Positions 9,566-19,377 of a DNA stretch of 64,000 nucleotides are shown piece by piece. Within the stretch, counting starts at the first letter, position 1. Every line of letters starts with the position of its first letter. Both the position numbers and the translations under genes were made by a program. Below the pieces are notes generated by a model, which saw only the letters and a list, made by a program, of their open reading frames with translations, searched no databases and had not been told where the DNA came from. Source of the DNA: Methylomarinum vadi (GTDB taxonomy: Bacteria > Pseudomonadota > Gammaproteobacteria > Methylococcales > Methylomonadaceae); contig NZ_JPON01000001.1 of NCBI RefSeq assembly GCF_000733935.1, positions 2,464,501 to 2,528,500 on the forward strand, read 5' to 3'.

Positions 9566-10285
9566 ATGAATCCACTGGCACAACGCCATCGTAACGCCCA
9601 TCCCGATGACGAGAGGTTATTTAACGATCCTCAACTGCGGCAATTAAAGGCCGCAGTTTATGAACTATGCTGGTTGTTTGACCGAGGTTATGCCAGGCAT
9701 TCGACGATCAAGTTGGTCGGCGATCATCATCAGTTAAACAAACGGCAGCGGCTGGCCATCGGCCGGGCGGCTTGTTCCGAGGGAGAAATGCGGGCACGCG
9801 AGGCAAAACGGCTCGAACTGCAGCGAAGCGAAGGCCGCCCCCTCATGGTCGACGGATTCAATTTGATCATCACCTTGGAAGCGGCGATGGCCGGCGCGGT
9901 ATTGCTGCGCTGCCGCGACGGCTGCATTCGTGACCTGGCCAGTGTGCACGGCACCTATCATCAGGTCGGAGAAACCCGTTCCGTGATTGAGTTAATCGGG
10001 CGAACGCTGGCGTTATTCCATCCGTCCTCGGTCCAGTGGTTGTTCGATAGACCGATCTCCAACAGTGCGCGATTGGCACAGTCGGTCAGAACGATCGCCG
10101 AAGAGAACGGTTGGAACTGGCGGGCGGAGTTGCCCGACAACCCGGATATGGTCATCGCGGCTAGTAAGGCTATCGCGATCACATCCGATTCGGCCATTCT
10201 CGACAGCGTGCAACATTGGACCAATCTGCCCGCTTATCTGATCGAACATCACTTTCACGACGCCTGGCTGATCGACTTTTCCTGA
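9566..10285 (+). CDS. DUF434 domain protein
   Basis: A 239-residue cytosolic protein. The N-terminal part (residues 1-70) matches the DUF434 pattern (KAAVYELCWLFDRGYA, LKLV-like helix, LNKRQRLAIGRAACS). The C-terminal part, beginning MVDGFNLIITLEAAMAGA, has a PIN/NYN-like look with conserved Asp residues (VDGFN, RCRDGCIRDL, WLFDRP). No function is established for the family. Nuclease-like chemistry is only suggested by the acidic residues. The next gene begins 1 nt after the stop, so the two are probably co-transcribed. Confidence 0.75.
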   Translation: MNPLAQRHRNAHPDDERLFNDPQLRQLKAAVYELCWLFDRGYARHSTIKLVGDHHQLNKRQRLAIGRAACSEGEMRAREAKRLELQRSEGRPLMVDGFNLIITLEAAMAGAVLLRCRDGCIRDLASVHGTYHQVGETRSVIELIGRTLALFHPSSVQWLFDRPISNSARLAQSVRTIAEENGWNWRAELPDNPDMVIAASKAIAITSDSAILDSVQHWTNLPAYLIEHHFHDAWLIDFS

Positions 10286-10286
10286 C

Positions 10287-11486
10287 ATGTCATGTCGCGT
10301 TCAAAGACTATTGTTTTATTTGCTGTTAATTATGTTGATCAGTGGCTGCGCCCGTTCGCAAATTCTCGATGCTCCTTATCCGTTGTGGGGTCAAGCGGTT
10401 GAGATTGCGGTTTCCGCAAACGGCGAAAAAAGGCATTTGCAAATCCTGCAACCGCAAGAAGACGGAGCCGCGCAAGCATGCATCCTGATCGTCCACGGCA
10501 TGAATGAATACATCGGCCGGTATGGCGATATCGCTCGTTATTTCGCCAATAATGCTGTCGTCGCAGGCCTCGATTTAAGCGCCCACGGCCTGAGCAATTC
10601 CGTTATTGCTCGGGCCGACGAAAACATCCGAAATGGCGAGGACGGCCAGGATATTGCCAATGCTTTTTTACAACAGGCCCAATTGCGCACTTTGCAGCCG
10701 ATGCGGGATGATCTGGAGCGCGCGTTGACCTATCTATCGGGCCGGTGCGGCCATCATAGCAAAGCCGGGAAAGCGCTACCGCTATTCATTCTGTCGCACA
10801 GCCTCGGTTCCTTGGTCGCCGCCACGTGGTTGCTGGAAACCGACAACAAAGCGCTACGAGACAGAATCGGCGGCATCGTCTTCACCGGCCCGGCATTCTC
10901 GGTGACCCAGATTCCCGGCTGGCGCGGCTGGCTGCAAAATCCCTTCGTTGCATTTACCTTTCATACCCACGAACATTTCCTGCATCCCCACGATGAAGCA
11001 TTGCCGCTGCTATTGTTCAACCAACTGCTGGCGGCGATTACCGTGCCGCTTCAGGACGGCGTCATCGAGTTATTGTCGCTGCCGGGTATGCGCGAGCTGT
11101 TTTCGCCGACGACGCCGGGTTGGGTGGTTAATTATCTGAGCGATTGGGAGGAAGAGCGACGGCGGCACAGGGCCGATCCGCTGATCATACGCCGTTCGGT
11201 ACTGCGTTATGTGTTGGCGGTGGAAAAGGAAATCATTACCTTCAGGCGTGGGATGGCAAATTTTGATACGCCATATCTGTTGATTTATTCCGAACTTGAC
11301 CCGATCACCCCGGCCTGGGGCGATCGCGACTTCGTTGCCCTAACCGAAGAAAATCACCGCGATAACGAAGTCATGGCATTAGCGGGCGAGAACCATCACG
11401 AACAGTTGTTCTCCAAGCCACCCTTACGAAACCGGATTATGAATAAGATCCGCTCCTGGATTGAGCTGCGTAAGGCAACGCAATAG
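10287..11486 (+). CDS. Lipoprotein alpha/beta hydrolase (serine aminopeptidase S33 / monoacylglycerol-lipase-like)
   Basis: A 399-residue protein with a lipoprotein signal ending LISGC (Cys21), so it is probably membrane-anchored and faces the periplasm. The fold shows an oxyanion-loop segment LIVHGMNEY, nucleophile elbow SHSLGS (Ser in place of the usual first Gly), an acid in YSELDP and the catalytic His in GENHHEQ. The family cleaves lipid esters; the substrate here is unknown. The start lies 1 nt after the DUF434 stop, which implies coupling, though the functional link is unclear. Confidence 0.8.
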   Translation: MSCRVQRLLFYLLLIMLISGCARSQILDAPYPLWGQAVEIAVSANGEKRHLQILQPQEDGAAQACILIVHGMNEYIGRYGDIARYFANNAVVAGLDLSAHGLSNSVIARADENIRNGEDGQDIANAFLQQAQLRTLQPMRDDLERALTYLSGRCGHHSKAGKALPLFILSHSLGSLVAATWLLETDNKALRDRIGGIVFTGPAFSVTQIPGWRGWLQNPFVAFTFHTHEHFLHPHDEALPLLLFNQLLAAITVPLQDGVIELLSLPGMRELFSPTTPGWVVNYLSDWEEERRRHRADPLIIRRSVLRYVLAVEKEIITFRRGMANFDTPYLLIYSELDPITPAWGDRDFVALTEENHRDNEVMALAGENHHEQLFSKPPLRNRIMNKIRSWIELRKATQ

Positions 11487-11602
11487 TTATGGCGATCAGA
11501 TAATTTTTTAATTTAATCGCAGTCCATCGTATGCCAAATAAGCGTCAATGCAGATTTATCATCGTAATGCGGGACGAAGACTGAAAAACTTTTCTAAATC
11601 TC

Positions 11603-12052
11603 CTATGGAAACAATCGCTTCAACGATTTACGATAAATGTACAAATGCGCCCCCAGGTTTGCGACAAATAACCAGCCGGTCGATTGATGCCAAAATCTCC
11701 GGAGACTTAGGTTCGGAATTGCAAGTGCGGCAATCGATGTACCAAAACTCGATAACATGATTAATTTATTAACGCGGTTGAAATTCTTTTTACTCAACGG
11801 AGTGTACGGTTTTGGTAACATCCCGATGACTGCATCGACTGCGGAATCGATGCTTGATTCGATAGCCGCAAGTTCAATGGCATTCCTGTCGAAACGAATC
11901 AAAAGGCTTCCTGTACGGACATTTTCATGTAATTCGAAAATAGCTGCGATGTTCGATAACTCTTTTTTCAGCTGGCCGAGCCTATCATGATCACGCAAGT
12001 TTTTATCACGAACTCTTATACGTCCCGGTATCGATGAAATTATTTTGCTCAT
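11603..12052 (-). CDS. HMA2-like domain protein with C-terminal membrane segment
   Basis: A 149-residue protein. The N-terminal half (SSIPGRIRVRDKNLRD ... NVRTGSLLIRFD) follows the HMA2/heavy-metal-associated-like ferredoxin fold but has no CxxC metal site. The C-terminal half contains hydrophobic segments (LIMLSSFGTSIAALAIPNL and GWLFVANLGAHLYIY) suggesting one or two membrane helices. Such proteins accompany P-type ATPase-like membrane proteins, but none is adjacent here. Function unknown. The gene is isolated between a + strand hydrolase and degraded DNA. Confidence 0.7.
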   Translation of the reverse strand: MSKIISSIPGRIRVRDKNLRDHDRLGQLKKELSNIAAIFELHENVRTGSLLIRFDRNAIELAAIESSIDSAVDAVIGMLPKPYTPLSKKNFNRVNKLIMLSSFGTSIAALAIPNLSLRRFWHQSTGWLFVANLGAHLYIYRKSLKRLFP

Positions 12053-12549
12053 TTATCTTAATGTTTGTGCGGTTTTTAATTTAAGTATATTACTTTATTT
12101 TTACATTACACAACAGTGCTGACAATTTTAAGAGAGCCAAACGCGCCACGATTATTCGCGAAAGCTGAAATGGAGTCCGTCCGCGCCACTCCGCCACATC
12201 GTCGTAGACTCGATGCTGACTCCGTCCCACTCCCATAAATGACGTGACACCGCATCGGGAAACCTTTTGTTTTGTCTCCACCTTTCTTTGTGCGAATTCA
12301 GAAGATAGATGTCGAGGCCGCGCGATATGCGGGAAATAACTATACGCCAAATAGAGCGTGACGATTAGTAAGATATTTTCCTTACAGCGTCTACACTTTG
12401 GCATCAAACTAGTCATTGCGCTCCAAGCTTGCCGCATGTGAGCCATAGCGTGTTATGTGAGTAATCATTGGTCTAAAAGGCGTAATTTGTAGCGATCCAA
12501 TCGGCGAAGCCGTATTGCACCTAAGATAATTTCATACCATACTCGCCTA
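12053..12549. other. Intergenic stretch without a recognisable gene
   Basis: About 500 bases of mixed composition. A minus-strand reading frame at 12090-12446 has no recognisable domain and poor coding character, so I do not call it. The stretch adjoins transposase debris and is probably decayed DNA. Confidence 0.5.
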
Positions 12550-12846
12550 ATACCCAACTACCGATGTATCTTTGGGAGTAACTTACTTTCCGTTAATTTG
12601 TTGGAACCGAGAGATAATGACCTTCTAATTGGCCACATTGATTTGCTACGAGAAAATATTCGTTTGGTTAAACAAAGTCATCCAGTTAAAACTCATGGCT
12701 GGGTTGTTTTGCCGAACCATATATACTGCGTCATCGAACTGCCAAGAGATGATGTTGATTTCCCTTTGCGATGGCGGATCAATAAAGATGGGATTTTCAA
12801 AAATAATCTAACAATTTTTAATTTAATGACAATCTATCGTCATTAA
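12550..12846 (+). pseudogene. Remnant of a REP-associated tyrosine transposase (RAYT, Y1 family)
   Basis: The frame reads PNYR at the place where RAYT proteins begin, but the start codon is ATA (12550) instead of ATG. It continues through SVNLLEPRDNDLLIGHIDLL and THGWVVLPNHIYCVIELP. The catalytic HUH-type motif, normally HIH, reads HIY, so one metal-binding His is lost. The frame ends at 12846 just after RWRINKDGIF, before the region of the active tyrosine helix in full-length relatives. It is a truncated, inactive copy. A REP-like palindrome at 33797 suggests that such elements exist in this genome. Confidence 0.75.
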
Positions 12847-12961
12847 CGCCCCGTAGATGGCATTCGGCTTAGCTTGGCCAGTGACAACTAATTCTTACAT
12901 AGCAGACAGTTAATCAGTCTGCTGATAGAGATAATATTGTCTTTGTTCAGCTGATATCCAC

Positions 12962-14200
12962 CTAAAATAATTCGATATTACCTGAATTCAGTTGATCGGC
13001 AGACGTTGATTTTTCCGCGGATCGATTATCCTTCCTCAGACTTTCGTTCCAAACGTCACGTGAAACAATAAATTTGTTGAGCTTGCCGCGTATTACTTCG
13101 CCCAGTTTTGTTAAATCCTCTGCTTTGACCGATGGAGTTTGATGCTCCGCTAAAGCGTTTGAATCAAGATTGACTAATGCATCAACGGCATTTTGGGACT
13201 CCATGGCTGTTTCCTTCTGCTGTTCCATGGCGTTTAATATCTCGCAGGCATTACCTAGAATTTCCGCTACCATGTGCTCGATACCGGATAGTTCCTGTCC
13301 TGATGCGGTTGCCAATTGTTGGGTTTGATCGGCTAAATTACGCTCTTCTTTCATGGTATCGACAACAAGCACAGTCTCTTGTTGAATCGCTTCAATAGCC
13401 TCTTGTACTTCGAGCGTAGAGCGCTGAGTACGCTCGGCGAGATTACGGACCTCATCGGCGACAACAGCAAAGCCTCGTCCTTTTTCGCCCGCTCGTGCAG
13501 CTTCGATAGCGGCATTCAAAGCCAATAGGTTTGTTTGAACGGCGATTTCTTTAATCACATCGATAATCTGTCCGATATCCGCACTGCGCGAGGATAAGCG
13601 TGAAACTCGTTCCGAGACTTGATCGATTTGATGAGCAAGTTGGTCCATGCTGGAAGCGGTATCCTGAAAAACGGTCTGGCAGGATTTAACTTTCCATTGC
13701 GCATTGGTAATGGCTTGATTGGTTGCGTCGACTTGCTGGTATACGATTGACCCCGAATCGCGCATTTGACTTAACGCATTTGAAACCGTTCGGCTGTATA
13801 GTTTTTGAAGCTCCGCTTTTTGTATCTGAGATGAATAATTGTCGGCTAGTTCTTTCGACATGGGAGCGAGCCGTGCAGCAGAAGCGGAAATGGCGGTAAC
13901 CCCTTCGTCACATGCGATTTGGAGGCGTTTGATTGCCCTATTGATTCGTTGTGTCAGATGATAATCTTGTCATCGTCGGAAATCAAAGAGACGATTGATT
14001 TTTCCATTTCCTCGATAGGTTTTTTAACCAGAAAACGATATAGCAAAGCAATAAATGCGAGTAAGAGTATAATCCTGTAGGATCATTGAACGAAAAATTG
14101 GTGACTCTCCCTGGGATAACAGCGAGAACAAAGCGTCTGAAACAACGGCAAAAAACACAACCAATATGACAAGGGCGTAATGCGATATCTGTCTGAGCAT
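12962..14200 (-). pseudogene. Methyl-accepting chemotaxis protein, broken by at least two frameshifts
   Basis: The C-terminal 299 residues (12962-13861) are an intact MCP signalling hairpin with the tip [21 protein letters not shown] and coiled-coil arms. Upstream, in other frames, are an N-terminal membrane segment from ATG 14200 (MLRQISHYALVILVVFFAVV) and a second helix plus HAMP-like entry (RIILLLAFIALLYRFLVKKP). Restoring one base near 13968 (SDDD then [13 protein letters not shown]) rejoins HAMP to the signalling domain. Another slip is needed near 14071-14095. As written only a soluble signalling fragment could be made. Confidence 0.8.
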
Positions 14201-14281
14201 TTATTTGATTCAAAGGTAGTGACTACAGAATACCAGGAACGTTTGAGTTGTCGGTTGGTGCTAGTCCAGCAGTCTCATTCA

Positions 14282-15313
14282 TCAAACTGCTTTCTCGACC
14301 CGATTTCTTCCCCGATCCTTAGCCAAATATAGCGCTTCGTCAGCTCGTTGAAGCAAATCGTTAGCTAATTCGTTTTTATGGAATTGTGCAATCCCAATTG
14401 AAACAGTAATACTGCCATAACGTTTCCCACTCTTAAGGTCTTTCAGTGATCCTGACGAGACCGCATGGCGGACCTGTTCGGCGATGGTGACGGCATCGTT
14501 TAGCTTTGTCTGCGGTAAGATCACTGTAAACTCCTCTCCTCCAAATCGAGCAACTGTATCTTTACCTTTCAGGCAGCGTTTCAGCGTGGATGCGACGAAA
14601 CGTAGCACTTTGTCTCCGACAAGATGGCCGTAGGTGTCGTTGAATTTTTTGAAATGATCGATATCGATCACCAGGATACAAAATGTTATATCCTGCTCCC
14701 GTGCAGCAATGACTGTGTGTTCCAGGGTTGTATCGAAGGCCTTACGATTGGAAATTCCTGTTAAGGAATCAGTCAATGACTCTACCTTGACCTGCTCTAA
14801 TTCCTTTCGCAATAAATCAACTTCGGTTAAAAGATGCGACATATTATTTTCAAGCCGGCGCTGCATTTGTTCCATGGAACGCGTTTCTTCATAAACTTTT
14901 TGAACCTCCGAAGAAATACTATCTATCGGAGTGGCAGGATCTAAAATTTCGGCAAAACGACTAAGTGTTTGGGCATAGTCGGATATATTTCCTCCCGACT
15001 GTTCAAAGGCGTTTTGAACGCTCATAACGATGTGTCGCAGTTCCAGACGAATTTTCTCGAGTGCATTCTGATCCTGATTAAAGAATCGCTGATATAACTC
15101 CCAAAGCCGCTCACTAGACAGGGAGTCAGGTTGACCAATTAATTCATTTAGCGCGGATTTCAGTTCTTCATTTTTCCCTGCGACATGATCATAACCGAGG
15201 CGGTAATTGACCGGCGATGGAGCGATTCTGTATTTGGCTAATAAAGCGGTTGTCAATCGAAAAAATTCATACGTCTTTGCAACATCATCGTCGATATAGG
15301 GGTTGGTATGCAT
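14282..15313 (-). CDS. Diguanylate cyclase (GGDEF domain protein)
   Basis: A 343-residue cytosolic enzyme predicted to make cyclic di-GMP from GTP. Residues 1-150 form a helical sensor-like region starting VAKTYEFFRLTTALLAKY, followed by a coiled coil (about 145-175) and an intact GGDEF domain (about 176-340). The domain includes DIDHFKKFNDTYGH and the active loop RFGGEEF. No RxxD inhibitory site is obvious five residues before GGEEF. There are no membrane segments. It lies just upstream of the broken chemoreceptor on the same strand, separated by 81 nt. Confidence 0.88.
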   Translation of the reverse strand: MHTNPYIDDDVAKTYEFFRLTTALLAKYRIAPSPVNYRLGYDHVAGKNEELKSALNELIGQPDSLSSERLWELYQRFFNQDQNALEKIRLELRHIVMSVQNAFEQSGGNISDYAQTLSRFAEILDPATPIDSISSEVQKVYEETRSMEQMQRRLENNMSHLLTEVDLLRKELEQVKVESLTDSLTGISNRKAFDTTLEHTVIAAREQDITFCILVIDIDHFKKFNDTYGHLVGDKVLRFVASTLKRCLKGKDTVARFGGEEFTVILPQTKLNDAVTIAEQVRHAVSSGSLKDLKSGKRYGSITVSIGIAQFHKNELANDLLQRADEALYLAKDRGRNRVEKAV

Positions 15314-15624
15314 AATTCTTTGAAGTTATTAAATGTAATTTAGCAGGTGTTTAATGCCAACATTCAAACCGTTCCTTCACTCCGAAACGATATTAACTAA
15401 TTTTTTTTGTATCTTACGAATTTTCCCGAGCTCTATTTTTCAAAATGGCGATATAAGGTTATGCATGATTTATATTTCTGATTAATGAAATAATCTGTCC
15501 AGTATTCTGTAATAAACAACCTGAATCCGTGACTTAAGAAGTGATAATCTCTTCTATCCTAATGATTTAACAAGCTTAATCTGGGATAATGTCGTTATTT
15601 CTTCATTCACCCACTCAGTGAATC

Positions 15625-16959
15625 ATGAAACGATTTATCCTGGAGCAGTCAGAAACTGAATTTTATACCAGCCATTCCGGATTAGCCTTAGTGGGCTTAT
15701 GTTTGAATCAGTATGGCCAACTCAATCAAGTGCTGGATAAGGGTATTCCATTGCGCCACGGTATCGCTCATGCCGATATTATCAAAAGCATGATCGGGTC
15801 GCTTTGCCTGGGCAAGAGCGATTTCGAAGCGATTGAGAATTACCGCGACGACGACTATTTCAAAACCGCGCTGTCGATTCAACAAGTCCCCTCCAGCGCT
15901 CGCCTTAGACAACGGTTGGACGAACACGCCGAGGCACTATTGCCGCTCGTTTATCAGAGCAACATCGATTTTCTGGCCCACGCGCAAGTCCCGGTAACGC
16001 CGTTAGCCACTGGTCATGTGGCGCTGGATATCGATGTTTATCCGATGAACAACGAAAAAACGCGCAAGGAAGGCGTCTCCCGAACCTATAAAGGATTCGA
16101 CGGCTATGCCCCCATCGCGCTTTATTTGGGCCAAGAAGGCTGGTGTCTTGGCAACGAACTGCGCGAAGGCAAGCAACATTGCCAATACGAATTCCTCTAT
16201 TCCTTGGAGCGCGGACTGACTGCAGCCAAGCGTCTGACACCCTTGCCGTTACTTGTTCGCCTGGATAGCGGGCATGACGCTCTCGACAACCGAATTGTCT
16301 TACAGGAAGACGAGCAAGCCGAGTTCATCATCAAATGGAATCCCCGTAAACAGAATGCCGATGCTTGGCTAGCCTACGCCGAGCAACACGGACAATGGGA
16401 CACACCACGTGAAGGCAAACGGGTGGCCTTATTTAGTGTCACGGAGGAACACACCCGAAACGGCCAAACCTATTCCTGTCGTCGCGTCATGCAAATCACC
16501 GAACGAACAACAACGGCTAAGGGACAACTCCTGCTGTTCCCTGAGATCGAGATGGAAGGCTGGTGGACAAGCCTAGCTTCTACCGAATATGACGACACAT
16601 TGATCGTTCAACTGTATCGTGATCATGCCACCGCCGAGCAATTTCACAGCGAGTTTAAAACGGATCTGGACATCGAACGCTTGCCTTCGGGCAAATTCGC
16701 CACCAACGATGTCATCATGACCCTGAGCGCCTACAGCTACAATATCTTGCGCTGGATCGGCCTGATCGGCTTACTGGGGCAACAAAGCCCCATTCGGCAT
16801 CCGGCCAAACGACGCCGCATCAGAACCGTCATTCAAGAACTCATGTATCTGGCCGCCCGTTTGATCCGTACCGGTCGCCGGTTAAAACTGCGCTTTTCCA
16901 ACGCTTGCCCCGGCTTTATCGCGTTTGAATCGACCTACACAAAACTCGCCGCCGGTTAA
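15625..16959 (+). CDS. IS1380-like DDE transposase
   Basis: A 444-residue transposase. Likely catalytic acids are Asp in DIDVYPMNN (about 136-138), Asp in LVRLDSGHDA (about 214) and Glu in EQFHSEFK (about 342). The frame is uninterrupted, so it may still be active. The family call rests on overall pattern and on the bounding inverted repeats. IS4-superfamily membership is certain enough; the IS1380 placement is less so. Confidence 0.8.
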   Translation: MKRFILEQSETEFYTSHSGLALVGLCLNQYGQLNQVLDKGIPLRHGIAHADIIKSMIGSLCLGKSDFEAIENYRDDDYFKTALSIQQVPSSARLRQRLDEHAEALLPLVYQSNIDFLAHAQVPVTPLATGHVALDIDVYPMNNEKTRKEGVSRTYKGFDGYAPIALYLGQEGWCLGNELREGKQHCQYEFLYSLERGLTAAKRLTPLPLLVRLDSGHDALDNRIVLQEDEQAEFIIKWNPRKQNADAWLAYAEQHGQWDTPREGKRVALFSVTEEHTRNGQTYSCRRVMQITERTTTAKGQLLLFPEIEMEGWWTSLASTEYDDTLIVQLYRDHATAEQFHSEFKTDLDIERLPSGKFATNDVIMTLSAYSYNILRWIGLIGLLGQQSPIRHPAKRRRIRTVIQELMYLAARLIRTGRRLKLRFSNACPGFIAFESTYTKLAAG

Positions 16960-17159
16960 CCCTTCAACGTTTTCAGCTTCAAACCATCAGCGTGGCAACA
17001 CCGCGTTTAATCTCTCTTTGCCCAAAAAACGCCATACCCCTATTATTTTCTCAAAACCTACGAAAAAAAGTTTCAATAATCCTCAGTTAAACTCGACTTT
17101 ATTGATAGCGTTATAAAATCTCCGAATTTTGGAAAACTCAAGAATTAATTATCCATCAT

Positions 17160-17735
17160 AAGGTTTAAACCACCGGCTTTAGCCGGTCAGCTTTAGCTGC
17201 GATAATTTGCCCAAGGAGGTGGCGATGGACTATAGATACGGCAGCCATACGGTTTACCAAATTGAGTATCATTTTGTTTGGGTTACGAAGTATCGTTATA
17301 AAGTGCTGAAGGATGAAATAGCCGAACGAGTGAGAGACTTGGTGCGGCAGACATGCGAAGCCTTTGAGATACGGATTATCAAAGGTGTCGTGAGCAAAGA
17401 TCATGTGCACATTTTGGTGAGTGCGCCGCCGACTATGGCCCCAAGCGAAATCATGAGGCGAATCAAGGGACGAACTTCGAGCTATCTGTTCGAAGAGTTC
17501 CCGCACTTGAAAAAGCGATATTGGGGTCGACATTTTTGAGCCCGCGGTTATTTTTGCGCCACAGTGGGGCAAATGACTGATGAGATGATAAAGCAATATT
17601 TGGAGCATCACTTTGAACCTAATCCAAACGATAATTTCAAGATGGAGCCCGACTAAGACGCGTCGTTTAGTCGACGCGTATCCGGACTTTCAGTCCGTTA
17701 TTGGAACCCACCCGCTTGAGCGGGTGGTTGTTTAG
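17160..17735 (+). mobile_element. IS200-type insertion sequence nested in the IS1380-like element
   Basis: The end hairpins are ACCGGCT/AGCCGGT (17172-17187) on the left and CCACCCGC/GCGGGTGG (17708-17727) on the right. A CGGACT/AGTCCG hairpin lies just inside the right end. The element contains only a TnpA gene and no tnpB. The exact boundaries cannot be fixed because the family makes no target duplication; the coordinates given are approximate. Confidence 0.7.
17225..17656 (+). pseudogene. tnpA: IS200-family TnpA transposase with an in-frame nonsense codon
   Basis: A Y1 HUH transposase. It starts at ATG 17225 with AAGGAGGT at 17213-17220, contains the HUH motif in KDHVHILVS, and reads to GRHF. 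There TGA at 17537-17539 replaces an expected Trp codon. The same frame then continues ARGYFCATVGQMTDEMIKQY to a stop at 17654-17656. The active-site Tyr lies in the segment after the TGA, so the truncated product should be inactive. No indel is involved. Confidence 0.85.
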
Positions 17736-17795
17736 TTCCCAACCAATAATTGAAGTCACTGATTCAGGAACAACTGAAGACCAGTTACGCTTTAG

Positions 17796-19377
17796 CCCGA
17801 ATATTTCATGATAGAGGCGGGCAAGTTTGTTGATATTTGATAAAATTCAGTTACTTAGATTGAATTTAACCAACAACTTGCCCATGACAAATTGTACTCC
17901 AGCTCAAATAGAATTTCCTCCCTTAAAACGCCGTAAAATAGACGCCCAATTCAGTGGTGGAGCGATCACCAGTGATGGCGGTGTGCTGTTGTTACGAGCG
18001 GTTGACCAGCAGTTAGGGTTAACCGAACGGATAGCGGCGCAGATTCCTGACGCCAGAGCCCCTGACCGCGTGCAACACTCTGTGATCAACCTGCTCCGTC
18101 AACGGGTTTATGGCTTGGCGTGTGGGTATGAGGATTTGAATGATCATGACACGCTCAGAAATGATATCGCCTTTCAGACGGCGGTGGAAAAGGATCAGAC
18201 ATTGGGCAGCCGATCCACCTTGTGCCGGTTTGAGCAGCAGGCGGATCGCGCCTTGATGTGGCGAGTTCATGAGGAGTTGCTGGCACAGTTTATCGCTTCG
18301 TATGAGACACCGCCGAAATCGTTGATCCTGGATTTCGACGCCACCGACGATCCGGTTCATGGCGAACAGGACGGACGTTTTTTTCATGGCTACTATCGGC
18401 ACTATTGTTTCCTGCCGTTGTATGTCTTTTGCGGCCATCACTGCTTGGTCAGTTATCTACGTCCCAGCAATATTGATGGCGCCAAGCACAGCTGGGCGAT
18501 TCTGGCTTTGCTGGTTCGGCGCTTGCGTCAGGCTTGGCCGGACGTTGACATCACGTTTCGCGGCGATGGCGGTTTTTGTCGCCATAAGATGCTGAGTTGG
18601 TGCGAGCGGCATCGCGTTCACTATATTGTCGGGTTGGCCAAAAATAAACGCTTAACGCGCTTAAGCCAACCCTGGATTGAACAAGCCCGGCAACAGTTCC
18701 AAAGCGAACAGCAGAAACAGCGTCTCTTTACCGATTTCCACTATAAAGCCGGCACCTGGAAACGCCGACGCCGTGTCATTCTTAAGGCCGAACACATGAG
18801 CCAAGGGAGTAATCCCCGCTATGTCGTAACCAATCTGGACGGCGATGCACAAACACTCTATGAAACCGTTTACTGTGCGCGAGGCGACATGGAAAACCGG
18901 ATTAAAGAACAACAATTGGATCTGTTTGCCGACCGCACCAGTTGCAGCCTGTGGTGGCCGAATCAGTTTCGTTTGCTGTTATCGACACTGGCCTATACGT
19001 TGATCCATGCGATTCGCCGAATCGCCCTCAAAAATACCGAACTAGCGACAGCCACTTGCGCCACCATTCGCCTGAAATTGTTTAAAATCGGTGCCGTCAT
19101 CATTCGTAACACCCGTCGTATTCGACTGCTGTTCAGCAGTCAGTATCCGTTTCAATCCTTGTTTAAATCCGTTTGTCAGCGCCTGTGCCCTGATTAGTAC
19201 AAACAAAGTGCTGTGCCCGGCACGCTGATAAACAATGGGGTAAGGGGAAGTTGCGCCTGAAAAACGGAAATCAATGCTTAATTCCCTTTTTGACCGCTCA
19301 ATTTCTCCTTACGATCGCATGTTTTAAAACAAACGAGGGTTTCGATAGGGTTTCAAGGGACTGATGAAATATCCGGG
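17796..19377. mobile_element. IS1380-family insertion sequence, second copy type
   Basis: The ends are CCCGAATATTTCAT (17796-17809) and ATGAAATATCCGGG (19364-19377), inverted with one mismatch. They are flanked by a 4-bp direct repeat TTAG (17792-17795 and 19378-19381). Length is 1582 bp with a single transposase gene. It sits 27 bp from the right end of the preceding element and belongs to a different subgroup. Confidence 0.88.
17884..19197 (+). CDS. IS1380-family transposase
   Basis: A 437-residue DDE transposase. It opens with the family pattern SGGAITSDGGVLLLRAVD, has a first Asp in ILDFDATDDPVHG, a second in TFRGDGGFC and a Glu in ARGDMENRIKEQ. The start ATG 17884 is preferred to an in-frame upstream start at 17827 because the protein family begins MTN-like just before the SGG block. 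The frame is intact and the ends and target duplication are well preserved, so transposition may be recent. Confidence 0.92.
   Translation: MTNCTPAQIEFPPLKRRKIDAQFSGGAITSDGGVLLLRAVDQQLGLTERIAAQIPDARAPDRVQHSVINLLRQRVYGLACGYEDLNDHDTLRNDIAFQTAVEKDQTLGSRSTLCRFEQQADRALMWRVHEELLAQFIASYETPPKSLILDFDATDDPVHGEQDGRFFHGYYRHYCFLPLYVFCGHHCLVSYLRPSNIDGAKHSWAILALLVRRLRQAWPDVDITFRGDGGFCRHKMLSWCERHRVHYIVGLAKNKRLTRLSQPWIEQARQQFQSEQQKQRLFTDFHYKAGTWKRRRRVILKAEHMSQGSNPRYVVTNLDGDAQTLYETVYCARGDMENRIKEQQLDLFADRTSCSLWWPNQFRLLLSTLAYTLIHAIRRIALKNTELATATCATIRLKLFKIGAVIIRNTRRIRLLFSSQYPFQSLFKSVCQRLCPD

Larger units (their letters stand above)
15520..17768. mobile_element. IS1380-like insertion sequence carrying a nested IS200-type element
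   Basis: The terminal inverted repeats are CCTGAATCCGTGACTT (15520-15535) and AAGTCACTGATTCAGG (17753-17768), 15 of 16 matching. The flanks carry a 5-bp direct repeat AACAA (15515-15519 and 17769-17773). Subtracting the nested ~575-bp element leaves about 1.67 kb, a normal size for this type. One transposase gene occupies 15625-16959. Confidence 0.8.

Noticed and set aside
9345-9581. Minus-strand 78-codon frame
   Set aside because: It runs through the structured repeat and overlaps the start of the DUF434 gene; probably a by-product of the repeat.
12090-12446. Minus-strand 118-codon open frame
   Set aside because: No domain, odd composition, and located in degraded DNA; no ribosome site worth trusting.
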